Below are positions 16,147 through 27,021 of a DNA stretch of 36,872 nucleotides, in pieces (the first letter of the stretch is position 1; each line of letters begins with the position of its first letter). Source of the stretch: Anaerolineales bacterium. GTDB taxonomy: Bacteria > Chloroflexota > Anaerolineae > Anaerolineales > Villigracilaceae. The stretch spans positions 1 to 36,872 of the forward strand of contig JABFSL010000110.1 of NCBI GenBank assembly GCA_013140605.1, given 5' to 3'. The notes beneath the pieces were generated by a model, which was given only the letters and a program-made list of their open reading frames with translations, searched no databases and was not told the origin of the DNA. The position numbers were made by a program, and so were the translations under genes.

Positions 16147-19100
16147 CTACTCCGCCGCAACCGGGATGGTAAAGTGAAATGTTGTGCCCTTGCGGAATTC
16201 GCTTTCAAACCAGATGCGCCCGCCCTGCATTTCAACCAGACTCTTGGTGATATTCAAACCCAGACCCGTACCGGGCGCTTCACGCGCTTTGGGATCATCG
16301 GAACGGAAGAATTTTTGGAATATCTTTTGTTGATCTTCCGGACTCATGCCGATACCGCTATCCTTGACCCATAGGTGGATCACACGCGCGGCGCCTTCGG
16401 GATTCCATTGGTTGGCGGTCTCTTCCGCGCCCACCTGAACCAGTCCGCCTTCGGGTGTGTATTTATAAGCATTACTGACAAGATTGGTAAGCACCTGGCT
16501 CACACGAATACGGTCCGACCACATGTGCGGAAGGTTCTCAGATAAAACCACATCAAGTATTTGTTTCTTATCTTCAACCTGGCGTTTGATGGAACGAACC
16601 ACTTCATCCACAAGAACAGCAACGTCAGTGGCTTTATATTCAAGCCGCAAACGGCCTGCCTCGATCTTGGAGTTATCGTTAAGATCTGAAACCAGCGTGG
16701 ACATACGCTCAACATTGGATTTGATCGTGTTGAGAAAATTATTTTGCATTTCGTTGACCTGTCCCACCGCGCCGCCCGCCAGCAATTCTGTATAGCCTTT
16801 GATGGAAGTCATCGGGTTCTTCAACTCGTGTGCCACGAATGAAACAAAGTCACTCTTGGCTAAATTGGCGCGCTGAACTTCGCCATACAACTGCGCATTG
16901 GAAATGGCAATGGCGGCGTGGTCAGTGAGGCGGGTAAGGAATTCAACATCCACCTGTGAATCACTTGTGCTTTCCAAATGAAGCAGGCCAATCACAGCCG
17001 TTTCACGGCGAATGGGGATGATCGTTTGTGTATGTGTGCTGGAAAGCAATTTTGCACTGGAGTTGACAACAGTCAAACGCTGAGGCTGACCGGTTTCCAT
17101 CGAAAGCACCATTGCTGGAAATTCCACTTTCATCGTCTGGTCAGGCAGATCTGCCAGACGCTCATCGAATCCCTGATGCGACATGATGTGCAGGTCGTTC
17201 CCATCCAGCATACCGATCAAGCCTGCTTCAGCACCGGACTGTCGCAAAGCCCAATCCAAGGTAATGCGCATGGCACGATCCATTTCAAGGCTGGCATTCA
17301 ATTCCCGGTCAATACGCTGCATGACCGAGAGTTCCTCCACACGGGCGGCGAGTTCCTGATCTGTAAGTTCGTACAGGCGCGCGTTTTCGATGGCCACCGC
17401 CGCCTGACCCGCAAAAGCAGTCAGTAGATTTTGGTCATCATTTACAAATGGAAGGCCATCACGACGGTTGATTACTTCGATCACACCCGTAACATGATCC
17501 TTTGCCTGAAGCGGCACAGCCAAAAGTGAACGGCTCACAAACCCTGTTTGCTGATCAACGCCTTTAAACCTTGTTGTGGCAGAGCGGTGATCTTCGTTTT
17601 CGATCACAGGGCCGCGAGATTGCACCGCCCGCCCAACGATCCCTGTGCCGATCGGCAGACGTTGACCGATGAGATTGGATGCCACCGGGCCAACAGTCGC
17701 TTTGAACACGAGTTCATTCGTTTGTTCATCCACAAGCAATAAGCTGCCGGCTTCGCAGTTCAAAATGCCGACCGCGTTCTCAAGAATATTTTGCAGCAAC
17801 GGCCCCAATTCCAGTGTGGATGTCAACTGGCGGGTAATTTCATTCAAGGTCGAAAGCTGCCGTGCGCGTTGTTCAGTTTCTTCCAGCAGACGGGCTTTTA
17901 CAATTGCGCCCGCGGTCTGATCTGCAATGGCCTGCAAAAGCTCAAGCTGTCCGCGCGTATACACCGTGACACCATCACGATTGCCAATACTCAACGCGCC
18001 AATCGATTCGGCACCGGCATTCAGCGGCACGCCCATCCATGCGAAAACGTTTTCAAGGATCGGAGTGAGATTGCGCGCCTGACATTCGCGGATGTAATCC
18101 TGAGTAATGATCGGGCGGCTCTTGCGGATCACTTCCGGACTGAGGCCTGAACTTGTCGAAAATGGCAGATTCTCACGATCGGGGATTCGCTCATTATTTT
18201 CCACGCAGAAGCCATAATAGAAGTAATCACTCTTCTTGTTATAAAGTGTGATGTGAAAATGAGAAGTGGGGATGATCTGAACGGTCTGGGCATAGATCAA
18301 TTCGAGCACATCGTCAAAAGTTAAAGTTACGTTCACGCCCTGGGACACACGAGTCAACGCGTTCATTTCCTGGATCTGACGCTCAAGATGGGCAACGGTT
18401 TGTACTCGCTCAATGGCAACCGAGGCCTGGTCGCAAACATTCTCCAGGAATCTCAAGTCACGCGGCGTATATGGTTGACCTGACAAGCGCGACCCCAAAG
18501 CCAGCCAGCCATTTACGCGCTGTTTGCCCGGCAATACAATGAACAAACGCGCGCCGAGCAACGCCAGCCGTGATTGTTCAACTTGCAAAGCAGGAGGCAA
18601 CTCGGCGGTGTTATCCAAATATAAGGGCAGATGTTCAGCTTCAAAATAGCGGGCAAACGGACTTGTGGCCGTAAAACGAATATCACTGGTGGGACGATGA
18701 TCCTCGCCGGGCAGGGCGGAGAAAAAATCGTCGAGAGAATCGTATGTATAAATGTGGACCCGGCTCGGGATTAGGGTTGAAGCGATCTGTTCGCGCAGGA
18801 TCAAGCCGATGGTGTTGAGATCCAACGCGGTTGTTAATCTATGGGAGAAGCCTTCCAATTGTTCTGCAAAAGCGCGCTCGCCGCGAAAAAAGATGGTATC
18901 CACAAGGTTTTGCAGACGGGTACGGATCGGCTCCAGTAAAAGCGCGATGATAAATACATATCCACCGACAAGGTAGGCGTTATTTGCGGGCATGCTGGTA
19001 TTGAAAACCATGCTCACGCCCGCAACCAATAAGGCGTAACCAGCCATCACAATTGCTGTAAGAAGAAAATACATGAACCCGCGCCGAACAAGATCGTCGG

Positions 19101-20169
19101 TGCGCAGGAATTTAAATCGCATAATGTTGTAACCGATCACTGCGGGAAAGATAACGATCGGCAGAAAAAGCATTGGAGAGAAATTGAGCGCCAATATTCC
19201 CCCGAGCGCAAGCCAGACACTCAGCGGGATAAAGGATATGACAGCGCCAATAATAATGGCACGGGATTGTGTTTTGACGACTGGGGATCGAGCATAAAAG
19301 GAATAATATAAATTCGCGCCAATCAGGAACAGAACACATAAAGCAACAAATATGTAAATGGATCTCCAACTGGCAATATAGGCGGTTGGGTCGTTTAAGT
19401 TAAAAAGCGTGGGAACCGCCATGACTGCCATGACCAGCCCTACAATTAGGCCGACCCAGCGCAGATATGGACGGTCTATCATGGGCCGTGGATTCTGGGG
19501 GAACGAAAGCGCGAGAGCGATGACAGCTCCGCCGGAGATGGCGCAACTAAACATCCAAATGGCTGTAAATTCGTGAGTGGTTGAGATATTAAAGAAAGCG
19601 CCTGTTGCAATGGCTATGGAGGACGCAAAAAGTGAAAACGCGCGTCCGGCGGGTTCATTGCGACGCAGGCCAAAAATCCACAGGCTAAAGATCAGGAAGA
19701 TCGCGCTGATCACAGTTGGCACGACAAAATAAAGCGTAATACTTTCAGATGGAAATGAATAAAGGGTGATATCCCGGTCGGTGATTTCCCCATCGGCATA
19801 GCGTACTGTGATCGGAAGCGTACCCTCTACATCGAAATTACCTGTAATTATTTTATGGACATCGTCCTGACTTTGCACCGGCACATGATTTACCGCAATA
19901 AGCTGATCTCCACTGGAAACAAGTTCATTAAATTCCCAGGGGCTTTCCTCTTGAGTGGGACCGGTGTCATTGAATATCAGTGTATGTTCGTAAAAGGAAC
20001 CAATAAATGGTTCCTTGATCCAGCCCATTGCCAGATAAACACATGCAAAAAATACGAACAGCGCAAATGCCTGATAGATCAGCACGATCCACGTCAGGAC
20101 ATTGCTGAGCAGTTTGTTGGCAGACATTGTTTCTTGCATTAGACCCGATTGCGCAGCCTGAACTTTCAT
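16147..20169 (-). CDS. Large membrane sensor histidine kinase with PDZ-like segment and multiple GAF domains
   Basis: Numbering here runs from a TTG at 20178 (1343 aa). The ATG three codons later is the chosen start, though no clear ribosome site supports either. After one membrane span (about 27-52) comes a PDZ-like extracytoplasmic segment (about 80-140; SSGDQLIAVNHVPVQ), then about eight membrane spans (145-415). Four GAF-like domains follow (about 440-590, 610-765, 785-935, 955-1095). The kinase core has phospho-acceptor His1117 in FVSFVAHELKNP, N-box VLTNLVSNAYKYTPEGG, G1 DSGIGMS and G2 GTGLGLNI. It should autophosphorylate in response to membrane and cytoplasmic signals. No response regulator is adjacent, so its partner is unknown. 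It sits directly upstream of the FIST gene. Confidence 0.92.
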   Translation of the reverse strand: MKVQAAQSGLMQETMSANKLLSNVLTWIVLIYQAFALFVFFACVYLAMGWIKEPFIGSFYEHTLIFNDTGPTQEESPWEFNELVSSGDQLIAVNHVPVQSQDDVHKIITGNFDVEGTLPITVRYADGEITDRDITLYSFPSESITLYFVVPTVISAIFLIFSLWIFGLRRNEPAGRAFSLFASSIAIATGAFFNISTTHEFTAIWMFSCAISGGAVIALALSFPQNPRPMIDRPYLRWVGLIVGLVMAVMAVPTLFNLNDPTAYIASWRSIYIFVALCVLFLIGANLYYSFYARSPVVKTQSRAIIIGAVISFIPLSVWLALGGILALNFSPMLFLPIVIFPAVIGYNIMRFKFLRTDDLVRRGFMYFLLTAIVMAGYALLVAGVSMVFNTSMPANNAYLVGGYVFIIALLLEPIRTRLQNLVDTIFFRGERAFAEQLEGFSHRLTTALDLNTIGLILREQIASTLIPSRVHIYTYDSLDDFFSALPGEDHRPTSDIRFTATSPFARYFEAEHLPLYLDNTAELPPALQVEQSRLALLGARLFIVLPGKQRVNGWLALGSRLSGQPYTPRDLRFLENVCDQASVAIERVQTVAHLERQIQEMNALTRVSQGVNVTLTFDDVLELIYAQTVQIIPTSHFHITLYNKKSDYFYYGFCVENNERIPDRENLPFSTSSGLSPEVIRKSRPIITQDYIRECQARNLTPILENVFAWMGVPLNAGAESIGALSIGNRDGVTVYTRGQLELLQAIADQTAGAIVKARLLEETEQRARQLSTLNEITRQLTSTLELGPLLQNILENAVGILNCEAGSLLLVDEQTNELVFKATVGPVASNLIGQRLPIGTGIVGRAVQSRGPVIENEDHRSATTRFKGVDQQTGFVSRSLLAVPLQAKDHVTGVIEVINRRDGLPFVNDDQNLLTAFAGQAAVAIENARLYELTDQELAARVEELSVMQRIDRELNASLEMDRAMRITLDWALRQSGAEAGLIGMLDGNDLHIMSHQGFDERLADLPDQTMKVEFPAMVLSMETGQPQRLTVVNSSAKLLSSTHTQTIIPIRRETAVIGLLHLESTSDSQVDVEFLTRLTDHAAIAISNAQLYGEVQRANLAKSDFVSFVAHELKNPMTSIKGYTELLAGGAVGQVNEMQNNFLNTIKSNVERMSTLVSDLNDNSKIEAGRLRLEYKATDVAVLVDEVVRSIKRQVEDKKQILDVVLSENLPHMWSDRIRVSQVLTNLVSNAYKYTPEGGLVQVGAEETANQWNPEGAARVIHLWVKDSGIGMSPEDQQKIFQKFFRSDDPKAREAPGTGLGLNITKSLVEMQGGRIWFESEFRKGTTFHFTIPVAAE

Positions 20170-20242
20170 AATGTTCAAATTTTACTCTACAATGCTTTAA
20201 GGTGTATGGTACTTTCATAACAAAGAAGCAAGGCGGTACAAC

Positions 20243-20276
20243 AAAAAGAGAGACTGCGTAGGCAATCTCTCTTTTA
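20243..20276 (-). terminator. Terminator after gyrB
   Basis: AAAAGAGAGACTGC and GCAATCTCTCTTTT form a stem with one mismatch around a short loop, with T-rich sequence on the minus strand side. It lies about 30 bp past the gyrB stop. Confidence 0.8.
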
Positions 20277-20304
20277 TCTATTAATTTGTTTGCAAAACTT
20301 GGAA

Positions 20305-23255
<2,951 letters not shown>

Positions 23256-23317
23256 AACATTTTGATTCTACCATACCCCTGCTTGCGCTCACGCCCCCCC
23301 ACAGGTACAATCTTCTC

Positions 23318-24133
23318 ATGCAAGAGAACCGTTCCTACCTGCCATCAGCAGACCGCGTGGGCGTGCTGATCGCTTCTGTGTTACTGGCTTTCGCGTTGAC
23401 AAGGCTGATTCAATCGCCCCGCTTCACACTGACAATTGCCCTGCCCGGTTTCTATTTTGCATATCCCGTCACGCTTGGCACCGCCATGAGCATACTAACC
23501 GCGGCCCTGAGCGCCACCGGAATGAGTTGGCTGACCCGCGAACATCCCACACTTGGACAAAAATCGAATATCGAGCATATTATGCTGCCGACCCTGACGA
23601 CTTTCGTCATTGGCGCTCCATTGAGCATATTGCCGAATGGAATAGTCTGGTGGGCTGGCTTCTCGTTTGCGGCGGTCCTGCTGGTCATTGTTTTTCTGGC
23701 AGAATACATCACCATTGACCCATCTGCCCCGGCCTACGGATTCGCGCGCGCTGGGTTAACCGCGCTTGCGTACGCACTATTCCTGATCCTCGCCACATCG
23801 CTGCGGCTTTCCGGTGCGCGCATGTTTTTACTTGTGCCGGCCATCTTCATCGTCGCGGCGTTGATCTGCCTGCGCATCCTGCACCTCGACGGCACAGACC
23901 GCTGGGATTTCCCGTGGGCGATAGGCATTGGACTCGTGTGCGCACAAATCGGTGCGGGATTGCATTACTGGCCGCTTACACCGATTCAATTCGGTCTTGC
24001 ACTCACAGGTCCGCTCTATGCTTTGACCATGTTATCCACCAGCCTCGCGGAGGAAATTCCTTTGCGGCGCGCTGCGCTTGGCCCCGCCATCATCACCGGC
24101 CTTGCATGGATCTCGGCGATCTTTTTAAGTTAA
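23318..24133 (+). CDS. Integral membrane protein of unknown function
   Basis: The 271-aa protein is almost entirely hydrophobic, with about eight predicted membrane spans and short polar loops. It has no recognisable transporter or enzyme motif. Its stop codon overlaps the start of the JAMM peptidase gene (TAATG), so the two are translated together. It is transcribed away from the gyrB-linked membrane protein across a 62-bp gap, which must hold both promoters. The start is the first in-frame ATG, with only a weak AGG-type ribosome site. A role in processing or moving a small molecule with the neighbouring peptidase is possible but is guesswork. Confidence 0.8.
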   Translation: MQENRSYLPSADRVGVLIASVLLAFALTRLIQSPRFTLTIALPGFYFAYPVTLGTAMSILTAALSATGMSWLTREHPTLGQKSNIEHIMLPTLTTFVIGAPLSILPNGIVWWAGFSFAAVLLVIVFLAEYITIDPSAPAYGFARAGLTALAYALFLILATSLRLSGARMFLLVPAIFIVAALICLRILHLDGTDRWDFPWAIGIGLVCAQIGAGLHYWPLTPIQFGLALTGPLYALTMLSTSLAEEIPLRRAALGPAIITGLAWISAIFLS

Positions 24134-24531
24134 TGCATTCCCTGACTCTCACAAAAGAACAACTTCAAAAAATGATCGCACATGTAGATTCACACGCACC
24201 GCTTGAGGCGTGCGGGCTTTTGGCAGGACGCGGCTCAAAGATAGAGTCAGTGCTAATGGTGACGAATCAGGCTCAAAGCCCAGTGCGATACGTGATGGAT
24301 CCCATCGAGCAGTTGCGTGCCTTCGAGTGGATCGATTCCAATGGACTGGAATTAATCGGCATCTTCCATTCGCATCCAACGGGACCTGAAACTGTTTCGC
24401 CAACTGACATAGCGCAGGCGGCCTATGCAGTTGTGCAGATCATCCTCGCGCCCGTAGATGGTTCGTGGCATGCCCGCGGCTTTTGGATGGAAGACGGCGC
24501 CTATAGTGAAGTGGCATTGCAGGTACTCTAA
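24133..24531 (+). CDS. JAMM/Mov34-type metallopeptidase
   Basis: The 132-aa protein is one compact JAB/MPN+ domain with every zinc-site residue present: Glu25 (PLEACGLL), His79 and His81 (FHSHPTG), and Asp92 with Ser89 (SPTD). Stand-alone bacterial JAMM proteins remove C-terminal groups from small ubiquitin-like sulfur carriers, or cut such tags (as in the Mec/CysO pathway). No sulfur carrier or E1-like gene is nearby, so the substrate is open. The ATG overlaps the stop of the upstream membrane-protein gene (TAATG). A longer in-frame reading from 23914 is rejected because it would run through that gene. Confidence 0.9.
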   Translation: MHSLTLTKEQLQKMIAHVDSHAPLEACGLLAGRGSKIESVLMVTNQAQSPVRYVMDPIEQLRAFEWIDSNGLELIGIFHSHPTGPETVSPTDIAQAAYAVVQIILAPVDGSWHARGFWMEDGAYSEVALQVL

Positions 24532-24615
24532 GCAACCTTATTTCTTTCTTTAGGGGCTCAAGCCGCCGTCCTCGGCGGCGTCCCCGCCGCCGAGAGCATT
24601 GTGCAACCTTATTTC
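24532..24615. repeat. GC-rich double hairpin bracketed by 13-bp direct repeats
   Basis: GCAACCTTATTTC occurs at 24532-24544 and again at 24603-24615. Between them lies a 58-bp block with CTCGGCGGCG (24571-24580) paired to CGCCGCCGAG (24585-24594), plus an alternative hairpin CCGCCG-tcct-CGGCGG that shares an arm. No T-run follows, so a plain terminator is unlikely. The geometry fits insertion of a small palindromic element with target-site duplication. Confidence 0.7.
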
Positions 24616-24658
24616 GTTTTCTGTGTTTTATGATTACACTCAAACTGGAGGAGTTTCA

Positions 24659-25342
24659 ATGCAAATTGCATTCGATATTGGGATCATTATTCTGGCTTAC
24701 ATATTTGGATCGATCCCCTTTGGATTGCTGATCGTTAAACTAAAAACGGGAAAAGATATTCGTGAAGTGGAAAGCGGCCGCACCGGCGGAACGAACGCGA
24801 TGCGCGCGGCGGGTTTTTGGGCCGGCTTTGCCACTGCCCTGCTTGATATATTGAAAGGCGCTGTCAGTGTGTGGGTGGCGCAATGGCTTGCTCCAGACAA
24901 CCAATGGGTGCATGTGCTTGCGCCAATTGCCGCCATTCTCGGACATAACTATTCCATCTTTTTGGCGGAACATGATGGGAACGGAAAATTTCGACTTCGC
25001 GGCGGTGCAGGCGGAGCGCCATCCGTCGGTGGCGCAATGGGACTTTGGCCCGCCTCGATCCTGATCATTCTGCCGCTTGGCATGTTAACCTTTTTTACCA
25101 TCGGCATCGCATCCATCACCACGATGGCGGTGGGATTGTTCGCCATTATCGTTTTTGCCATTCGAGCCTTCCAGGGAGGCCCATGGATCTATGTCTGGTA
25201 CGGCGTGGGCGCGGAAGTTTTACTCATTTGGGCATTGCGTCCAAATCTCAAGAAACTGATCCAGGGCAATGAACGAGTGGTGAAATATAGTTTGAACGGC
25301 TGGCTGAAAGCAAGGCGCGAGGCGAAGGAAGTGGAAAAGTAG
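24659..25342 (+). CDS. plsY: PlsY-family acyl-phosphate:glycerol-3-phosphate acyltransferase, divergent
   Basis: PlsY uses acyl-phosphate to acylate glycerol-3-phosphate, the first step of phospholipid synthesis, within the membrane. The 227-aa protein has several membrane spans and all three family motifs in changed form. Motif 1 is GSIPFG (17-22). Motif 2 is SGRTGGTNAMR (39-49; the common form is SGNxGATNxxR). Motif 3 is GHNYSIFL then GGAGGAPSVGG (95-125; the common form is GHxxPxF then GGKGVAT), with an extra acidic insertion between its halves and no lysine in the glycine stretch. GGAGGAG precedes the ATG. The changed motif 3 makes full activity less certain. Confidence 0.82.
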   Translation: MQIAFDIGIIILAYIFGSIPFGLLIVKLKTGKDIREVESGRTGGTNAMRAAGFWAGFATALLDILKGAVSVWVAQWLAPDNQWVHVLAPIAAILGHNYSIFLAEHDGNGKFRLRGGAGGAPSVGGAMGLWPASILIILPLGMLTFFTIGIASITTMAVGLFAIIVFAIRAFQGGPWIYVWYGVGAEVLLIWALRPNLKKLIQGNERVVKYSLNGWLKARREAKEVEK

Positions 25343-25346
25343 ATTC

Positions 25347-25379
25347 AAAAGAGACTGTTCTTTCAACAGTCTCTTTTTG
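25347..25379 (+). terminator. Rho-independent terminator after plsY
   Basis: AAAAGAGACTGTT (25347-25359) pairs perfectly with AACAGTCTCTTTT (25365-25377) over a 5-nt loop, followed by more T. A complementary A-run on the other side means it may also end transcription of the convergent VOC gene. Confidence 0.85.
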
Positions 25380-25456
25380 TTTTAGGAATTTCATCTGCTC
25401 TTCCAGATACTCGCAAAATTTTGCGGGTTCGTTTGGATAACTTTATCCATCGTATC

Positions 25457-25856
25457 TTAAACACCAGTCATTTGATAGATCTGGATAAGGTTTCCACAAG
25501 TATCTTCCAATATTGCTATAGTTGTTGTACCCATATTCGTTGGCTCCATGGTGAATGTCACGCCCAGTTTTTTCAGGTCGATCATATTCTTTTTGAATAT
25601 CATCGACCTGAAACATTGTGAACGGTATCCCATCTTTGACAAGCGACTCTTTGAGCGCTTTCATCGCCGGGTAATCGGCGTTTGGCTCAAGGAGCAGCTC
25701 GGTGCCGTTTGGCTCTTCGGGTGAGACAACCGTAATCCAGCGGGCGCCTCCTCCCAGGGGGATGTCCCGCTTTTGCACAAAGCCCAACACCTCCGTGTAA
25801 AACTTTAGTGCCTTGTCGTAATCGCCTATAGAGATACTGGTTACTGTGATCCTCAT
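25457..25856 (-). pseudogene. VOC-family (glyoxalase/bleomycin-resistance-like) gene with a +1 frameshift
   Basis: The first roughly 92 codons read as a VOC protein (MRITVTSISIGDYDKALKFY, then GTELLLEP and MFQVDDIQKEYDR). After that the original frame degenerates into PEKTGRDIHHGANEY and reaches a stop at 25443. The other frame picks up the expected ending exactly: LKKLGVTFTMEP, TIAILEDTCGNLIQIYQM, stop at 25457. Removing one base around 25575-25585 restores a normal VOC domain of about 130 residues. It follows the AraC-type gene by 6 bp. The cause is either recent inactivation or a sequencing error. Confidence 0.85.
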
Positions 25857-25862
25857 GTTAAT

Positions 25863-26243
25863 TCATCCTTTCTTCAAAATTTGAGTCGCCGCACTACAAC
25901 CAAGTTGACGAAACTCGCTGGGGCTAAATCCATATTGCTGTTTGAATGCCTTGCCAAAAGCCGCGTGCGTATCGTACCCCGCGGCTAGCGCGACCTCAGT
26001 AATGTTCACTGCGCCCATGCGCAGTTTTCTACCCGCACGTTCAAGGCGCACACGGCGAACATAGTCGGAAATATTCTCGCCCATGTGATTGGTGAAGATG
26101 CGATGAAAATGCGGCACGGAGAATCCAGCAACCGCGGCCAGCACTTCCCGATTGAGAGGTTCATTAATGTGCTCGCGGACATATTGCTCAACATGGCTGA
26201 GCCGTTCGCTATAGTTCTGGATATCTTGTGTATCAACTGCCAT
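25863..26243 (-). CDS. AraC-family DNA-binding protein, HTH domain only
   Basis: The 126-aa protein consists of two helix-turn-helix motifs of the AraC/XylS type: LNREVLAAVAGFSVPHFHRI, then NITEVALAAGYDTHAAFGKAFKQQYGFSPSEFRQ. Most relatives of this subtype continue into a ligand-binding (GyrI-like) domain of about 150 residues, which is absent here; the frame ends cleanly 18 residues after the HTH. It may be a truncated relative or a stand-alone regulator such as the MarA/SoxS type. The adjacent VOC gene (6 bp downstream) is its likely target or partner. Its own promoter region is short. Confidence 0.9.
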   Translation of the reverse strand: MAVDTQDIQNYSERLSHVEQYVREHINEPLNREVLAAVAGFSVPHFHRIFTNHMGENISDYVRRVRLERAGRKLRMGAVNITEVALAAGYDTHAAFGKAFKQQYGFSPSEFRQLGCSAATQILKKG

Positions 26244-26329
26244 AGATGAATTTTAGCATACCAGAACACATGTTCGCTATTCCAAATGTATCGTATCGGC
26301 AATTCCTCGAAAGAGATCGGCTTGAATAT

Positions 26330-26366
26330 AAAACAGCGTGGGTCCTATTCAGACCCACGCTGTTTT
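26330..26366 (-). terminator. Rho-independent terminator after the DUF3597 gene
   Basis: AAAACAGCGTGGGTC (26330-26344) pairs perfectly over 15 bp with GACCCACGCTGTTTT (26352-26366), loop CTATTCA, and the minus-strand side continues T-rich. It lies 15 bp past the stop codon at 26382. It may work in both directions. Confidence 0.85.
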
Positions 26367-26381
26367 ATAAATTCCTGACTA

Positions 26382-26891
26382 TTAGTCGAGAAGATTCTGC
26401 GGGATGTTTCCGCCATTCTCGGCGATCTGCTTCAAAACTGTCTTGTGAAGCCAGACATTCATTCTGGCAGAGTCGCTCATCGCGTCAGCAGGGCAGCCGA
26501 GTTCGACGGCAAGTTCCTTGCGCGCGGTTAAGCTGCTGTCCAGGTCCAAAAGTTTCAGCAGATCAACAATGGAAACCTGCCAGTTGAGTTTGACAGGACT
26601 CGCAGCGGCGAGTTTTTCAAGGTTGGCAACCACGTCAACTTCCGAGATCGCTTTCGGAGCAGCTTTGACGGGTGCTTCGACCGCATCCCTGTCATCTTTC
26701 ATGGCGCGAGCGGCACCAGACTGGGCTACAGTAGTAGCAGCGGGCTTGGCTGCAACAGGAGCAACAGGCTTAACAACGGCTGGAGCGGCAGGCTTCGCGG
26801 CTTCAACTTTGGGGGCCGCTGCGGGTGCAACGGTTTCTGTTTTTTCCTTGCGAAGGCCAAGTTTTTCAAGAATGGATGTGAAGATACTCAC
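26382..26891 (-). CDS. DUF3597-family protein
   Basis: The 169-aa protein has a short N-terminal motif (MSIFTSILEKLG), an Ala/Pro/Val/Lys-rich low-complexity linker (about 20-80), and a C-terminal domain (about 83-169). The domain includes VDVVANLEKLAAASPVKLNW, then SIVDLLKLLDLDSSLTARKELA, a Met/Asp-rich SDSARMNVWLHKTVLKQIAENGG and a PQNLLD end. This combination matches the DUF3597 family, found in diverse bacteria and of unknown biochemical role. Its helical domain resembles LysM-neighbouring or stress-related small proteins, but no function is established. It has its own terminator, so it is probably monocistronic. Confidence 0.9.
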   Translation of the reverse strand: MSIFTSILEKLGLRKEKTETVAPAAAPKVEAAKPAAPAVVKPVAPVAAKPAATTVAQSGAARAMKDDRDAVEAPVKAAPKAISEVDVVANLEKLAAASPVKLNWQVSIVDLLKLLDLDSSLTARKELAVELGCPADAMSDSARMNVWLHKTVLKQIAENGGNIPQNLLD

Positions 26892-27021
26892 GGTAACTCC
26901 TTTATATAAATGGGATGAAGGATATCTTTTGTTTTTGATACCCTAACGACAAATTATTATAACCAATTTCCCCGCACAGATTACTTTTCGATTCTAAATT
27001 CTCCATCGTAAAAATTTCCCT

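Noticed and set aside
24571-24594. Terminator between the JAMM and plsY genes
   Set aside because: The GC hairpin has no T-run on either side, and flanking 13-bp direct repeats give a better explanation.
25443-25580. Intact 137-residue VOC protein with an unusual C-terminus
   Set aside because: The alternative frame restores all expected C-terminal VOC residues, so the unusual tail is a frameshift product.
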